Assembly: GCF_019090165.1 (NCBI RefSeq)
Contig: NZ_JAHRIB010000177.1
Location: 170,997 to 234,996, forward strand
Length of the DNA stretch: 64,000 bases
Reading direction: 5' to 3'
DNA from: Streptomyces sp. BV286
Lineage (GTDB): Bacteria; Actinomycetota; Actinomycetes; Streptomycetales; Streptomycetaceae
Positions 52,476 to 61,390 of the stretch are shown piece after piece. Numbering within the stretch: position 1 is the stretch's first letter; each line of letters begins with the position of its first letter. The translations under genes were made by a program, and so were the position numbers. The notes below the pieces were generated by a model. The model ran no database searches and was not told the DNA's origin. It saw only the letters and a list, made by a program, of their open reading frames with translations.

Positions 52476-54554
52476 ATGGTTGATCGGGGTGCGAGCGCCC
52501 TGTCACTCCCGGACGACTGGCCCGCCCACCCGGATCCGATCCTGGCGCTCAATCGCATGGGCAGTTTCGACTGGGACCTGGACACCGGCGTCATGCAGAT
52601 GGACGCGGTCGCCCACGAGATCTTCGACGTCCTCCCCGAGGAGTACGCGGGCCGCCCCGAGAACCTGGCCCCGCGGGTGCCTCCGGACGAGGCCCACCGC
52701 CTCGACACGCATGTCTCCACGTCCCTCAAGAACGGCAGCGAGAACTACGGCGCGTACTTCCGCATCCGCCGCCGGGACGGCACCCTGCGCTGGACCCACA
52801 CCCAGGGCTACATCCGGCGCGACGAGACCGGCAGGCCGCGCCGCATCATCGGCATCGTCCGCGACGCCACCCAGGAGCTGAGCGAGGCCCAGGACCGCCG
52901 CGAGCAGGCGGCCCTGGACGACGAGGCCCGCCTGCGGCAGACGAACGTCGTGCAGATCACCACGGCGGCCCTCGCGCACGCCCGGACGGTCCAGGACGTC
53001 ATCGACGTCCTGAAGAACAACCAGGGCGTCACCCACCTGGGCGCGACCAGCCTGGTCATGGGCCTGGTCGAGGCCGGCCGCATCCGGCTGGTCGCCGAGG
53101 GCCCGGAGGACAGCTTCGTGCCCGGCACCCTGGTCACCCGCATCGACGAGCAGTACCCGATGAGCGAGGTCGTGCGCACCCTCACCCCGCGTTTCATCGA
53201 GTCGCCGGAGGAGTTCGCCGAGTCCTACCCGCTGCTGTGGCCGAACATCACCGGCCTGGGCATCACCTCGGCGGCGTACCTGCCGCTCATCGCGCAGGCC
53301 CGGCCCATCGGGGCCATGGGGCTGCTCTACAACGACCGGCGCGGCTTCTCGGCCCAGGACCGCAACGTCCTCGTCGCGCTCGGCAGCAGCATCGCGCAGA
53401 GCCTCCAGCGCGCCATGTTCTACGAGCAGGAGAAGGACCTCGCCCAGGGGCTCCAGCAGGCGATGCTGCCGCGTTCGATCCCGAGCATCCCGGGCGCCGA
53501 CGTCGCCGTGCGCTACCGCTCCGGCTCCCTCGGCCGTGAGATCGGAGGCGACTGGTACGACGTGATCCCGCTGCCCGGCGGCCGTGTGGGTGCCGTCATC
53601 GGTGACGTCCAGGGACACGACACGCACGCGGCCGCCGTCATGGGCCAGCTGCGCATCGTCCTGCGCGCCTACGCGGCGGAGGGCCACACCCCCGCCACCG
53701 TCATGGCCCGCGCCTCCGTGTTCCTCCACGAACTCGACACCGAGCGCTTCGCGACCTGTCTGTACGCGGAGGCCGACCTGTCCACCGGCGTCATGCAGGT
53801 CGTCCGGGCGGGCCACATCGACGCACTGGTCCGTGACACGGACCGCGCCTGCCGCAGGCTTTCCGTCGACGGAGGGCTGCCGCTCGGTCTGTCCGCCGAG
53901 TTCGGACGGCTCGAGTACCCGGTCAACACCATCGAGCTCGGCCCCGGCCAGACCCTGCTCCTGTGCACCGACGGTCTCGTCGAACAGCCGGGGATCGACC
54001 TCGACGACGGCATGCGGACCCTCCGCGCGCTCATCGCCACGGGACCCGACGACGTCCGCGATCTCGCCGACCGGCTCATCGACGTCGCGGAGGAGCGCGG
54101 CGGCGAGGACGACGTGGCGCTGCTCCTCCTGCGCCGTCACACCGCGGACGCGCAGCGCTCCGGCGGGCGGCTCCAGCAGCATGTCGGGCCCGGGGACCCC
54201 GAGGCGCTCCGTGAGGCCCGGCACATGGTCCGGGCCGCCGTACGGGCCTGGGGCGCCCAGGAGCGAGCCGACGAGATCGAACTGATCGCCGACGAACTGA
54301 TCACCAACGCCCTCATGCACACGGAGGGCTCCGCCGTGGTGACCCTGCGGGCCCTGACCGGCCCGGACCGCCGGCTCCGTGTCGAGGTCGAGGACGCCTC
54401 CAGCGCCCTGCCGCGACGCCGGGAGGCGGGGGAGGCCGGTGTCTCCGGGAGGGGCCTCCTGCTGGTGGACCGGCTCGCGGACGTGTGGGGCGTGGAGGCC
54501 CGGGGTGCCGGCAAGTGCGTGTGGTGCGAGTTCCTGGTGCCGGACCGGGAGTGA
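52476..54554 (+). CDS. PAS-GAF-SpoIIE phosphatase with HATPase domain
   Basis: This 692-residue signalling protein has four parts: a PAS domain (~20-130, GSFDWDLDTGVMQMD), a GAF domain (~155-320), a PP2C/SpoIIE phosphatase (~330-545, EIGGDWYDVIPLPGGRVG, VIGDVQGHD and CTDGLVEQP) and a C-terminal HATPase of the RsbW/SpoIIAB type (~555-690, N-box ELIADELITNALMHT). Such proteins act in anti-sigma/anti-anti-sigma partner-switching, dephosphorylating an antagonist and possibly phosphorylating it. It has no membrane segment. A ribosome-like AAGGTGG precedes the ATG. The partners are not in the window. Confidence 0.93.
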   Translation: MVDRGASALSLPDDWPAHPDPILALNRMGSFDWDLDTGVMQMDAVAHEIFDVLPEEYAGRPENLAPRVPPDEAHRLDTHVSTSLKNGSENYGAYFRIRRRDGTLRWTHTQGYIRRDETGRPRRIIGIVRDATQELSEAQDRREQAALDDEARLRQTNVVQITTAALAHARTVQDVIDVLKNNQGVTHLGATSLVMGLVEAGRIRLVAEGPEDSFVPGTLVTRIDEQYPMSEVVRTLTPRFIESPEEFAESYPLLWPNITGLGITSAAYLPLIAQARPIGAMGLLYNDRRGFSAQDRNVLVALGSSIAQSLQRAMFYEQEKDLAQGLQQAMLPRSIPSIPGADVAVRYRSGSLGREIGGDWYDVIPLPGGRVGAVIGDVQGHDTHAAAVMGQLRIVLRAYAAEGHTPATVMARASVFLHELDTERFATCLYAEADLSTGVMQVVRAGHIDALVRDTDRACRRLSVDGGLPLGLSAEFGRLEYPVNTIELGPGQTLLLCTDGLVEQPGIDLDDGMRTLRALIATGPDDVRDLADRLIDVAEERGGEDDVALLLLRRHTADAQRSGGRLQQHVGPGDPEALREARHMVRAAVRAWGAQERADEIELIADELITNALMHTEGSAVVTLRALTGPDRRLRVEVEDASSALPRRREAGEAGVSGRGLLLVDRLADVWGVEARGAGKCVWCEFLVPDRE

Positions 54555-54626
54555 GGGGGCCGCGGCCCGCGCGTGGTGGACGTGCGGGGCGCTGTGCGCG
54601 TGGGGCGGGCGTGCGCTGCTCCCCGC

Positions 54627-54640
54627 GCCCCCTGAGGGGC
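54627..54640 (+). terminator. Short stem before the Fpg-like gene
   Basis: GCCCC (54627-54631) pairs with GGGGC (54636-54640). A diverged repeat (54600-54640) resembling the dispersed family precedes it. Confidence 0.4.
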
Positions 54641-54660
54641 TCCGGTGGCATTCTGGATCC

Positions 54661-55524
54661 ATGCCGGAACTGCCCGAGGTCGAAGCGTTGCGGGGCTTCC
54701 TGGTCGATCACCTGGTCGGCCGCGAGATCGTTCGCGTGCTGCCCGTCGCGATCAGTGTGCTGAAGACGTACGACCCGCCGCTCGCCGCCCTGGAGGGCCG
54801 TGAGGTGACGGCCGTGCACCGGCACGGCAAGTTCCTGGACCTGGAGACGGCCGGCGGCCCCCACTTCGTCACGCACCTGGCACGGGCCGGCTGGCTCCAC
54901 TGGAAGGACCGGCTCCCCGACGGGCCGCCCCGCCCCGGCAAGGGCCCGCTCGCGATGCGCGTCGCCCTGGAGACGGGGGAGGGCTTCGACCTCACCGAGG
55001 CCGGCACCCAGAAGCGGCTGGCGGTGTACGTCGTACGGGACCCGGGGGAGGTCCCCGGTGTGGCCCGCCTCGGACCGGACCCGCTGGCCGACGACTTCGA
55101 CGAGGTCCGGTTCGCGAAGCTGCTGGCAAGCGAGCGCAGACAGCTCAAGGGCGCGCTGCGGGACCAGAGCCTGATCGCGGGGGTGGGGAACGCCTACAGC
55201 GACGAGATCCTGCACGCCGCGAGGATGTCGCCCTTCAAGCTCGCCTCCGCCCTGACCGAGCAGGAGACACGGCGACTGTACGAGGCGCTGCGCGGCACGC
55301 TCGGGGAGGCCGTCGAGCGCTCCCACGGGCTGGCCGCGGGCCGGCTGAAGGCCGAGAAGAAGAGCGGCCTGCGGGTCCACGGACGTACCGGCGAACCCTG
55401 CCCGGTCTGCGGGGACACCATCCGCGAGGTCTCCTTCAGTGACTCGTCGCTCCAGTACTGCGCCACCTGCCAGACCGGTGGCAAGCCCCTCGCGGACCGC
55501 AGGACGTCCAAGTTCCTGAAGTAG
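54661..55524 (+). CDS. Fpg/Nei-family DNA glycosylase
   Basis: This bifunctional base-excision repair enzyme of 287 residues removes oxidised bases and nicks the strand. MPELPEVE begins with the catalytic Pro2-Glu3. The helix-two-turn-helix and DNA-binding loop segment RDQSLIAGVGNAYSDEILHA is in the middle, and the C-terminal zinc finger CPVCGDTIREVSF...CATCQ has four cysteines. HGKFLDLE carries the conserved Lys. The ATG at 54661 has CATTCT 6-12 bases upstream, so a leaderless message is possible. Substrate preference (8-oxoG or oxidised pyrimidines) is not readable. Confidence 0.94.
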   Translation: MPELPEVEALRGFLVDHLVGREIVRVLPVAISVLKTYDPPLAALEGREVTAVHRHGKFLDLETAGGPHFVTHLARAGWLHWKDRLPDGPPRPGKGPLAMRVALETGEGFDLTEAGTQKRLAVYVVRDPGEVPGVARLGPDPLADDFDEVRFAKLLASERRQLKGALRDQSLIAGVGNAYSDEILHAARMSPFKLASALTEQETRRLYEALRGTLGEAVERSHGLAAGRLKAEKKSGLRVHGRTGEPCPVCGDTIREVSFSDSSLQYCATCQTGGKPLADRRTSKFLK

Positions 55525-55584
55525 CCCCGGGCGCCGTGTCCGGCCGGCGGGGCCTTCGCGTACGGGCCGTCAGGCAGCCCCGGT

Positions 55585-56238
55585 TCAGGGAGCCTTGAGT
55601 GTCACCAGCACCTTCTTTCCCGTCCGTACCTCGTAGCGGACGATGTCGGTGGGATGCATCGCGGCCGCGCCCGGCATGGCCTCGGAGGCCGGCGGGGCGT
55701 TCTTGGGGACGGTCCAGCTCAGGATGACCTGCTCGGAACCGTCGTGACCGATGGCCACGAGCTCGCAGGCCTGGGAGGCGGAGGCGTTCTTGACCCGCAG
55801 GTCCACCTCGCTGCCCCAGGCCCGGTCGAGGGTGGTGACCTCGGCCCACACCCCGGATTCCGGGTCGGTCGCGGCGACCGTCCTGCTGTTCGCGGCCTCG
55901 TCCCCGGTGAAGACCGCGACCGCGGGCCCGCCGACGGCGAACACCACGGCTGCCGCCACCGCGAACAGCCAGCGCCTGCGCCCGCCTCTGCGGGCCGAGA
56001 CGACATCGTCCAGGAGCCGGTCCAGCAGGGCCGGTCCCGCTTGCGTCATGGGGTGCACCGTGCGCGGTGTCGCCTGGGCGTAAGCCCGCAACGACCGTGT
56101 GGTGGCGGACAGTTCATGTACCTGAACCGCACACTGGGGACACTCCATGAGGTGGTCCTCGAAGCGGAAGGCATCCGCCTCGTCCAGCACGCCTAGCGCG
56201 TATGCGCCGACGTCGCGGTGGCGTTCCAGCGACCTCAT
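55585..56238 (-). CDS. Zinc-binding anti-sigma factor
   Basis: This 217-residue membrane-bound anti-sigma factor has an N-terminal zinc-type ZAS domain with H29-x3-C33-x2-C36 (EDHLMECPQC), a single membrane helix at ~87-110 (WLFAVAAAVVFAVGGPAVAV) and an extracytoplasmic beta domain. It lies downstream on the same strand of an ECF sigma factor and an unknown 171-residue gene. It should bind and hold the sigma factor at the membrane until a signal or oxidation of the zinc cysteines. Confidence 0.88.
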   Translation of the reverse strand: MRSLERHRDVGAYALGVLDEADAFRFEDHLMECPQCAVQVHELSATTRSLRAYAQATPRTVHPMTQAGPALLDRLLDDVVSARRGGRRRWLFAVAAAVVFAVGGPAVAVFTGDEAANSRTVAATDPESGVWAEVTTLDRAWGSEVDLRVKNASASQACELVAIGHDGSEQVILSWTVPKNAPPASEAMPGAAAMHPTDIVRYEVRTGKKVLVTLKAP

Positions 56239-56437
56239 ACCAAATCCTCGTGCCGTGCCGATGGGGGTGTGTGCGCGGAGTAGCTACTTGCCCACAGGTA
56301 CGCAGGAGACCGGCGAATCACTCAAGTCCTGTCCGGAACCAACCAGGAGATTCGGAGCGGTCGGGCCCGCGGATTGGTCGAGGTTCGAAAAAAAACTGGT
56401 CAGAGGAGCCGGCCGCGGGACTCCGCCCCCGGATCGG

Positions 56438-56953
56438 TCAGAAAAGATGGATCGCCAGGTGCCCGAGCGGCAGCCCGAGCTGCCAGGCCGGGGTCCAGAC
56501 CTTCGGCCCGTCGTCCTCCCCGATGACGGGCCCGCCGCCCGGTACCGCGTCCAGGTCGGGCGCGAGCAGCTCGGTCTCCTCCAGCCAGCGCCAGGCCTCC
56601 GCCGCCAGATCCAGGTCCGGCGTGGGACCGCCCGACTCGACTGCCTCGGCCGCGAGCCCCGCCATGCGCTCGCCCACCCAGTCCTGCCACGGCTGGTCGT
56701 ACGCCGTCAGCGACAGCCACGTCTCCAGCTGCGTCACCACCCGGATGCCGGAGAGTTCGCCGCTCGTGTCGGACAGGAAGATCGTGAGCGCCAGGGCGTC
56801 ACGTCCCGCACGGAACTCGAAGGACGTGGGCGGCATCAGATCGCCGGTCCGCAGCAGTTCGTCGGCGATGTACTCGGCGTACAACCAGGCCATGGGGACG
56901 GTGAGTTCACCGCCGCCGGCGCCGTCCGTGCTCTCTTGACCTCTGTGCAGCAT
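56438..56953 (-). CDS. Unknown 171-residue protein within the sigma/anti-sigma group
   Basis: No known domain was recognised. The protein is soluble, acidic and Trp/Leu-rich, with a C-terminal run WTPAWQLGLPLGHLAIHLF and helices AWLYAEYIADELLRTGDLM and LDLAAEAWRWLEETELLAP. Its place between an ECF sigma factor gene (135 bp upstream) and an anti-sigma gene (199 bp downstream), on the same strand, suggests membership of that regulatory unit. After its stop the minus-strand message runs into a short T8 tract (56388-56395 read on the minus strand), a possible weak terminator. The function is unknown. Confidence 0.68.
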   Translation of the reverse strand: MLHRGQESTDGAGGGELTVPMAWLYAEYIADELLRTGDLMPPTSFEFRAGRDALALTIFLSDTSGELSGIRVVTQLETWLSLTAYDQPWQDWVGERMAGLAAEAVESGGPTPDLDLAAEAWRWLEETELLAPDLDAVPGGGPVIGEDDGPKVWTPAWQLGLPLGHLAIHLF

Positions 56954-57088
56954 CCCTTCCTGCCCTCCTCCGGTGCGTGCGCGTCGCCCGACTCCGGGCC
57001 CCAGTCGGGAACACGGATGAGGACAGCTGATTGCTCAACCATGATCCTCAGCAAGGCGCTTTACGGAGGTTTGACTCGGCCTTCGGTT

Positions 57089-57634
57089 TCACCGCAGGTC
57101 GGCCGCGTATCCCGGAAGAACCCGGCGCAGGGCGCGCAGCGCGTAGTACGCGCGAGACTTCACGGTACCGGGCGGAATCCCCAGGGCCGCGGCGGCCTCC
57201 GCCACACTCGCCCCCCGGAAATACACCTGCACCAGGACTTCACGGTGCTCGGGAGTGAGTGTCTTCACAGCCTCCCGCACATCGAGGGTCGCCACGGAGC
57301 GTTCCGCGTGATCGGCCGCGACCCGCGCGCTCTCCAGCACGGCGTCCCCGACCTCGGCGGGCCGCGCCTGCCGGGCCCGCCGGGCGTCTATGGCCAGCCG
57401 TCGCCCCACGGTGAGCAGCCAGGGCCGTACGGAGTCGAAGTCGTCGGCCCGCAGGGCCTCGGGATGCTGCCAGGCGCGTACGAACGTCTCCTGCACCAGA
57501 TCCTCGGCACGCTGGCGGTCTCCGTCGGAGAGCCTCAGCATCAGGGCGAAGAGCGGTGCGCCGTGCTCCCGCTGCAATTCGGCCAGCTCGTGCTCGGCGG
57601 TCGTCCTGCTGGTCATGGTGATGGCGGCCGTCAT
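57089..57634 (-). CDS. ECF-type RNA polymerase sigma factor
   Basis: This sigma-70 family ECF factor of 181 residues has region 2 ALMLRLSDGDRQRAEDLVQE with TFVRAWQHPEA and the -10-binding WLLTVGRRLAIDARRARQAR, and region 4 LTPEHREVLVQVYFRGASVA with PPGTVKSRAYYALRALRRVL. It is expected to direct transcription of a stress or envelope regulon under the anti-sigma factor encoded downstream. The start M is at 57634 or the second Met at 57616; neither has a strong ribosome site. It is divergent from the CapA-like gene. Confidence 0.93.
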   Translation of the reverse strand: MTAAITMTSRTTAEHELAELQREHGAPLFALMLRLSDGDRQRAEDLVQETFVRAWQHPEALRADDFDSVRPWLLTVGRRLAIDARRARQARPAEVGDAVLESARVAADHAERSVATLDVREAVKTLTPEHREVLVQVYFRGASVAEAAAALGIPPGTVKSRAYYALRALRRVLPGYAADLR

Positions 57635-57824
57635 GGCCGTATGCCAGCGCAGGGCGTGCCGCCGGGACAGGGCCCCGACGCGGCTCGTCGGCAGACGGTC
57701 GAACCCGTCGACGAACGGTACGACGAACGGTCAACCGGGACGGAAGGCTCCGCCTCCGCATCCCCGTCCGGTCCGAACGGGCTCCTTCCTGGGCATCGAA
57801 CGGACCAACCGCGGTGGCGCCTTC

Positions 57825-57876
57825 TTGACTCTCCTTTCCTTCTGTTTATGAATATGTATCAACTCATAAGTTGATA
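57825..57876 (+). promoter_or_regulatory. AT-rich promoter with TATCAACT palindrome before the CapA-like gene
   Basis: TTGACT (57825-57830) and TATGAA (57847-57852) are spaced 16 bp. Directly downstream is TATCAACT-CATA-AGTTGATA (57857-57876), a perfect 8 bp arm palindrome. The stretch is strikingly AT-rich for this genome. Such palindromes are typical of MarR-type operators. Confidence 0.6.
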
Positions 57877-57922
57877 TGACCGCATAGGCCCTGTGTGAGG
57901 CCGTACGGGAACGAGGTCGAGG

Positions 57923-59101
57923 ATGTCGAGGACGCCACGTACCCGGCGGATGGCAGCAGCGTCAGTGGCGCTGTGCCTCGCGGGCCTCGCGAGCTGTCAG
58001 GGCGACGGCGGGGCGGGACGCGGCGGGAGCCCGGTCGGCGCCGGCGCGTCCGCGAACAGCTTCACGCTGGTCGCCTCCGGCGACGTCCTCCCGCACAGCT
58101 CGATCATCGACAAGGCGCACGCCGACGCGGGCGGCCGGGGCTACGACTTCCGCCCGATGCTGTCGGGCGTCAAACCCGTCGTGGCCCGCGCCGACCTGGC
58201 GATCTGCCACATGGAGACGGTGTACGGGGCGGACGGCGACTACACCGGATACCCCACCTTCAAGTCGCCGCCGCAGATCGCCGAGGGCCTCGCCGCGACC
58301 GGCTACGACGCCTGCTCCACCGCCTCCAACCACACGCTGGACGACGGCTCCGCCGGTGTCCACCGCACTCTCGACGCGCTCGACCGGGCCGGTGTGCGGC
58401 ACGCGGGATCCGCCCGCAGCGCGGCGGAGGCGAGCGTGCCCACGATCATGCAGGCCGGCGCGGCGAAGGTGGCCCATCTCGCCTACACGTACGACACGAA
58501 CGGCATCCCGCTGCCGCCCGGCGAACCCTGGACCGTCAACCTGATCGACCCCGACCGGATCGTCGCCGACGCCAGGGCGGCCCGGAAGGCGGGCGCCGAC
58601 GTCGTGGTCGTCTCCCTGCACTGGGGCACCGAGTGGCAGGACGAGCCCGACCTCCGGCAGCGCGAACTGGGCGAGCGGCTCACCGGGTCCCGTACGGGCG
58701 GCCGTCCCGACCTCGACCTCGTCCTCGGCACCCACGCGCACGTCCCGCAGGCGTACGAGAAGGTGAACGGCACCTGGGTGATCTACGGCATGGGCGACCA
58801 GATCGCCGGGGCGATGGTCAACCACAGCGGCGCCCACGATCCGCGCGGCAACGAGAGCACCATCGGCCGCTTCACCTTCGCCCCGCCCGGAGAGCCCGGC
58901 GGCCGCTGGCGGGTCGAGAAGGCCGAGTTCGTCCCTCAGTGGTTCGACCTCCGGACGGGGCGCGTCGTCGACCTCAGCGCCGCGAACGGCCAGGACGCCG
59001 ACGTGAAGGCGGTACGGGACCGCATCCGCCGCGTCGTCCTCAGCCGGGGCGCGGGCGAGGACGGCCTCGTCATGGCGAAGCCGCCCGCCACGGCGGAGTG
59101 A
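57923..59101 (+). CDS. CapA-family (poly-gamma-glutamate synthesis-type) lipoprotein
   Basis: This 392-residue protein has a lipoprotein signal (AAASVALCLAGLASC, lipobox LASC) and a CapA/PgsA-type metallophosphoesterase-like fold, with FTLVASGDVLPHSS, ICHMETVYG, DACSTASNHTLDDG, VVSLHWGTEW and VLGTHAHVPQAYE. CapA in Bacillus helps export poly-gamma-glutamate, but many actinobacterial members are stand-alone and of unknown role. No pgsB/C genes are near. An AT-rich palindrome 46 bp upstream suggests tight regulation. The ATG at 57923 has GAGG upstream. Confidence 0.9.
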   Translation: MSRTPRTRRMAAASVALCLAGLASCQGDGGAGRGGSPVGAGASANSFTLVASGDVLPHSSIIDKAHADAGGRGYDFRPMLSGVKPVVARADLAICHMETVYGADGDYTGYPTFKSPPQIAEGLAATGYDACSTASNHTLDDGSAGVHRTLDALDRAGVRHAGSARSAAEASVPTIMQAGAAKVAHLAYTYDTNGIPLPPGEPWTVNLIDPDRIVADARAARKAGADVVVVSLHWGTEWQDEPDLRQRELGERLTGSRTGGRPDLDLVLGTHAHVPQAYEKVNGTWVIYGMGDQIAGAMVNHSGAHDPRGNESTIGRFTFAPPGEPGGRWRVEKAEFVPQWFDLRTGRVVDLSAANGQDADVKAVRDRIRRVVLSRGAGEDGLVMAKPPATAE

Positions 59102-59160
59102 CACCCGCACCCGGTGCCGGTGCCCTGTGCCCGGTTCTCGGTGCCGGGTGGCCGTGCGGT

Positions 59161-59622
59161 CTACGGCACCACCGTCACCGGCCAGCGCCCCGCCTTCACC
59201 AACCGGATCGCGACGGAACCGACGATCCGGTGCCCCGCCTGCTCCGACGCGCCCACCACGACCGCGTCGGCCTTCAGCTGGTCGGCCGCGGAGACGAGCC
59301 CGTTGTACGGGTCGCCGCGGAAGGTGTGGAACTCCCAGCGCACGTCGAATATGTCCTTGACCTGCTCGGTCGAGTGCCGGATCTCCCGGACCAGCTCCTC
59401 GGCGATCGCGTCGGTGGTCTCCGCGACCGGAACCCCGTAAGCGGCGCCGGCCGTCATGACCGGCTGGATGTAGACCAGCGCGAGCAGCGCCCGCTGGCGC
59501 CGGGCCAGACCGGCGGCGTAGGCGGCCGCACGCAGTGAGGAGTCGGAGCCGTCCACACCGACCACGATGACCTTGGGCCCGTCGGTGCCCCGTTCGAACT
59601 GGTGGGAGTGCTGTTCCGTCAC
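59161..59622 (-). CDS. Universal stress protein (UspA family)
   Basis: This nucleotide-binding UspA-fold protein of 153 residues has the first strand VIVVGVDGSDSSLRAAAYA and the ATP-binding motif VVGASEQAGHRIVGSVA (GxxG-x9-G-S type) near the C-terminus, as in ATP-binding Usps. It likely acts in stress survival or dormancy, but its output is unknown. It starts MTEQHSHQF. It converges with the CapA-like gene and has a separate promoter. Confidence 0.91.
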   Translation of the reverse strand: MTEQHSHQFERGTDGPKVIVVGVDGSDSSLRAAAYAAGLARRQRALLALVYIQPVMTAGAAYGVPVAETTDAIAEELVREIRHSTEQVKDIFDVRWEFHTFRGDPYNGLVSAADQLKADAVVVGASEQAGHRIVGSVAIRLVKAGRWPVTVVP

Positions 59623-59811
59623 GGCCCGAGGCTATCCGAACCACCGGACCGGGCCACCGCCCGGCCGCCACCCGACGGGGCTCCGGAACCCGCCCCCGCC
59701 GCTCGCGGACCACCGCCGAGCCGCCCCGCAGATGCTCTCAACGGGTGCTTTCATACGTCCGCTCCGGTGTCTATGTGCTGCGGCGGGCCTCCATCGGGCG
59801 ACTGATTACTC

Positions 59812-60663
59812 ATGAATAAGGATCAGTTCCTTCCGCGGCGCCGGGCGTTGCTCGCCGGTGCCGCCGTCCTGGGTGCGGCGGGTGTGGCCGGCACGGCGCG
59901 ACTGCTCACCGCCGACCCGGGCCCCCCGGCGCGGCCCGCCGCCGCTCCCGCCGCCGGAGCCCAGGCGAGGAGGAGGGTGGCCGGGAGGCCGGCCGCCTAC
60001 CGTCTGCAGCCCATCGCCGGATACGAACCGGCCCGTGGCACGGCGGCGCGCACCCTCGTACGGCACGAACCGTTCCTGCGGATGTCGGGACGCGGCCGCA
60101 GCATGGTGCTGACCTTCGACGACGGCCCCGACCCCCGTTACACCCCGGACATCCTGCGGGCGCTCAAGGCCCACGACGTACGCGCCATGTTCTTCGTGTG
60201 CGGCGAGATGGCCGTCGAGAACAAGGACATGCTGCGCCGGATGTCGGACGAGGGGCACATCGTCGGCAACCACACCTGGTCCCACCCGCTCCTGACCCGG
60301 CTCAGCCGGTCCGCGATCCGCTCCCAGATGGAGCGCACCTGCGACGTCATCGAGGAGGCGTACGGGGAACGGCCGGGCTGGTTCCGCGCGCCCTACGGGG
60401 CCTGGAACCGGGCGGCCTTCCAGATCGGCGCCGAACTGGGCATGGAGCCGCTCGCCTGGACGGTCGACACCCTCGACTGGAAGACGCCGGGCGCCGGTGC
60501 CATCGAGAACCGGGTCATCGACGGCGCCGCCCCCGGTGTCGTGGTCCTCGCGCACGACGCGGGCGGCGACCGCTCGCAGAGCGTGAGAGCACTGCGCGAC
60601 TACCTGCCGCGCCTGCTGGACTCGGGGTATCACATCACCGTGCCCCGGCGGCAGTTCGCCTAG
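59812..60663 (+). CDS. Secreted polysaccharide deacetylase (NodB-type)
   Basis: This carbohydrate esterase family 4-type enzyme of 283 residues removes acetyl groups from peptidoglycan, chitin or a similar glycan outside the cell. A basic/Tat-like leader, FLPRRRALLAGAAVLGAAGV, precedes the NodB domain from residue ~95. Motifs are LTFDDGPDPRYT (Asp-Asp), HIVGNHTWSHPLL (zinc His), WFRAPYGAWN (catalytic groove) and WTVDTLDWKTPG. It ends at a perfect 41 nt palindrome shared with the convergent sortase gene. Confidence 0.93.
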   Translation: MNKDQFLPRRRALLAGAAVLGAAGVAGTARLLTADPGPPARPAAAPAAGAQARRRVAGRPAAYRLQPIAGYEPARGTAARTLVRHEPFLRMSGRGRSMVLTFDDGPDPRYTPDILRALKAHDVRAMFFVCGEMAVENKDMLRRMSDEGHIVGNHTWSHPLLTRLSRSAIRSQMERTCDVIEEAYGERPGWFRAPYGAWNRAAFQIGAELGMEPLAWTVDTLDWKTPGAGAIENRVIDGAAPGVVVLAHDAGGDRSQSVRALRDYLPRLLDSGYHITVPRRQFA

Positions 60664-60703
60664 GCCCGGGGAATTCCATGGATTCCATGGAATTCCCCGG
60701 GCC
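60663..60703. terminator. Perfect 41 nt palindrome, bidirectional terminator
   Basis: The 41 bases are an uninterrupted palindrome around T60683, with 19 bp strong arms and an A-T pair at the centre, beginning at the last base of the deacetylase stop codon. It lies between two convergent genes and contains AT-rich inner arms (AATTCCATGG). Confidence 0.88.
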
Positions 60704-60727
60704 TTCGCCCGCCCGGTCGGGGAATCC

Positions 60728-61390
60728 TCAGCGGACCTCGACCAGGCGGGCGAACGCGACGACGTTCCCGTCGTAGCCGTTCTGCTGGGAGAAACCGCCC
60801 CCGCAGGTGATGACACGCAATTCGGGGGTTCCGGAGTTTCCGTAGACGCGGTCACCGGGGAAGTTGTTCTTCTCGAACACCTCGATGCCGTAGATCTCGA
60901 ATACGGCGGTCTTTCCGTCCTTGCGTCCGACCTCGACGCGGTTCCCTTTCTTGAGGGCGCCCAGACCGTAGAAGACGGCGGGTCCCTGACTGTTGTCGAC
61001 GTGACCCACGACGACGGCGGTGCCCTTCTCGCCGGGCGAGACCGCGCCCGAGAACCACCCCGCCAGATTCGGGTCCTCCGGCGGCGGCGCGTCCACCCAG
61101 CCCTCCATGTCGAGACCCACCGGCACGGCGGGGGCGTCGACCCGGATCGCCGGGATCCTGATGCGGTCCACCACGGAGAACGACAGCGGGGCGGGAGCGC
61201 CCGGCCGGGACCTGTCCATGGCATTGCTGTCGGCGGCGGCGGCCGTCGCGGGCTGCGGGGGCCCCACGTCGAACTCTCCCGAGCCGTTCCGAATGAGAGC
61301 CAGGCCCGTCAGCAGAACAAGCGCTATGACACCCCAGGGAGCGCGCTTCTTGGGGCGCTCCTCCTCTTCGGCCAGCTCGGACACGGACAT
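60728..61390 (-). CDS. Class E/F-type sortase
   Basis: This 220-residue membrane sortase has a short basic N-terminus, one membrane helix (APWGVIALVLLTGLALI) and a catalytic domain with His in VVVGHVDNSQG, Cys in LRVITCGGGFS and Arg in VVAFARLVEVR. It joins surface proteins to the wall or to each other. The ATG at 61390 is preferred because GAGAGGGG lies upstream; 45 bp of extra frame to 61435 lacks support. Two small secreted proteins with C-terminal anchors lie directly beyond it. Class E versus F cannot be fixed without alignment. Confidence 0.9.
   Translation of the reverse strand: MSVSELAEEEERPKKRAPWGVIALVLLTGLALIRNGSGEFDVGPPQPATAAAADSNAMDRSRPGAPAPLSFSVVDRIRIPAIRVDAPAVPVGLDMEGWVDAPPPEDPNLAGWFSGAVSPGEKGTAVVVGHVDNSQGPAVFYGLGALKKGNRVEVGRKDGKTAVFEIYGIEVFEKNNFPGDRVYGNSGTPELRVITCGGGFSQQNGYDGNVVAFARLVEVR

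Noticed and set aside
56380..56396. tRNA T-arm-like GGTTCGAA
   Set aside because: No acceptor or anticodon arms can be drawn around it; no tRNA found anywhere in the window.
56380..56440. Strong rho-independent terminator at the T8 tract after the 171-residue gene
   Set aside because: No good stem precedes the T-run on the minus strand; kept only as a comment.
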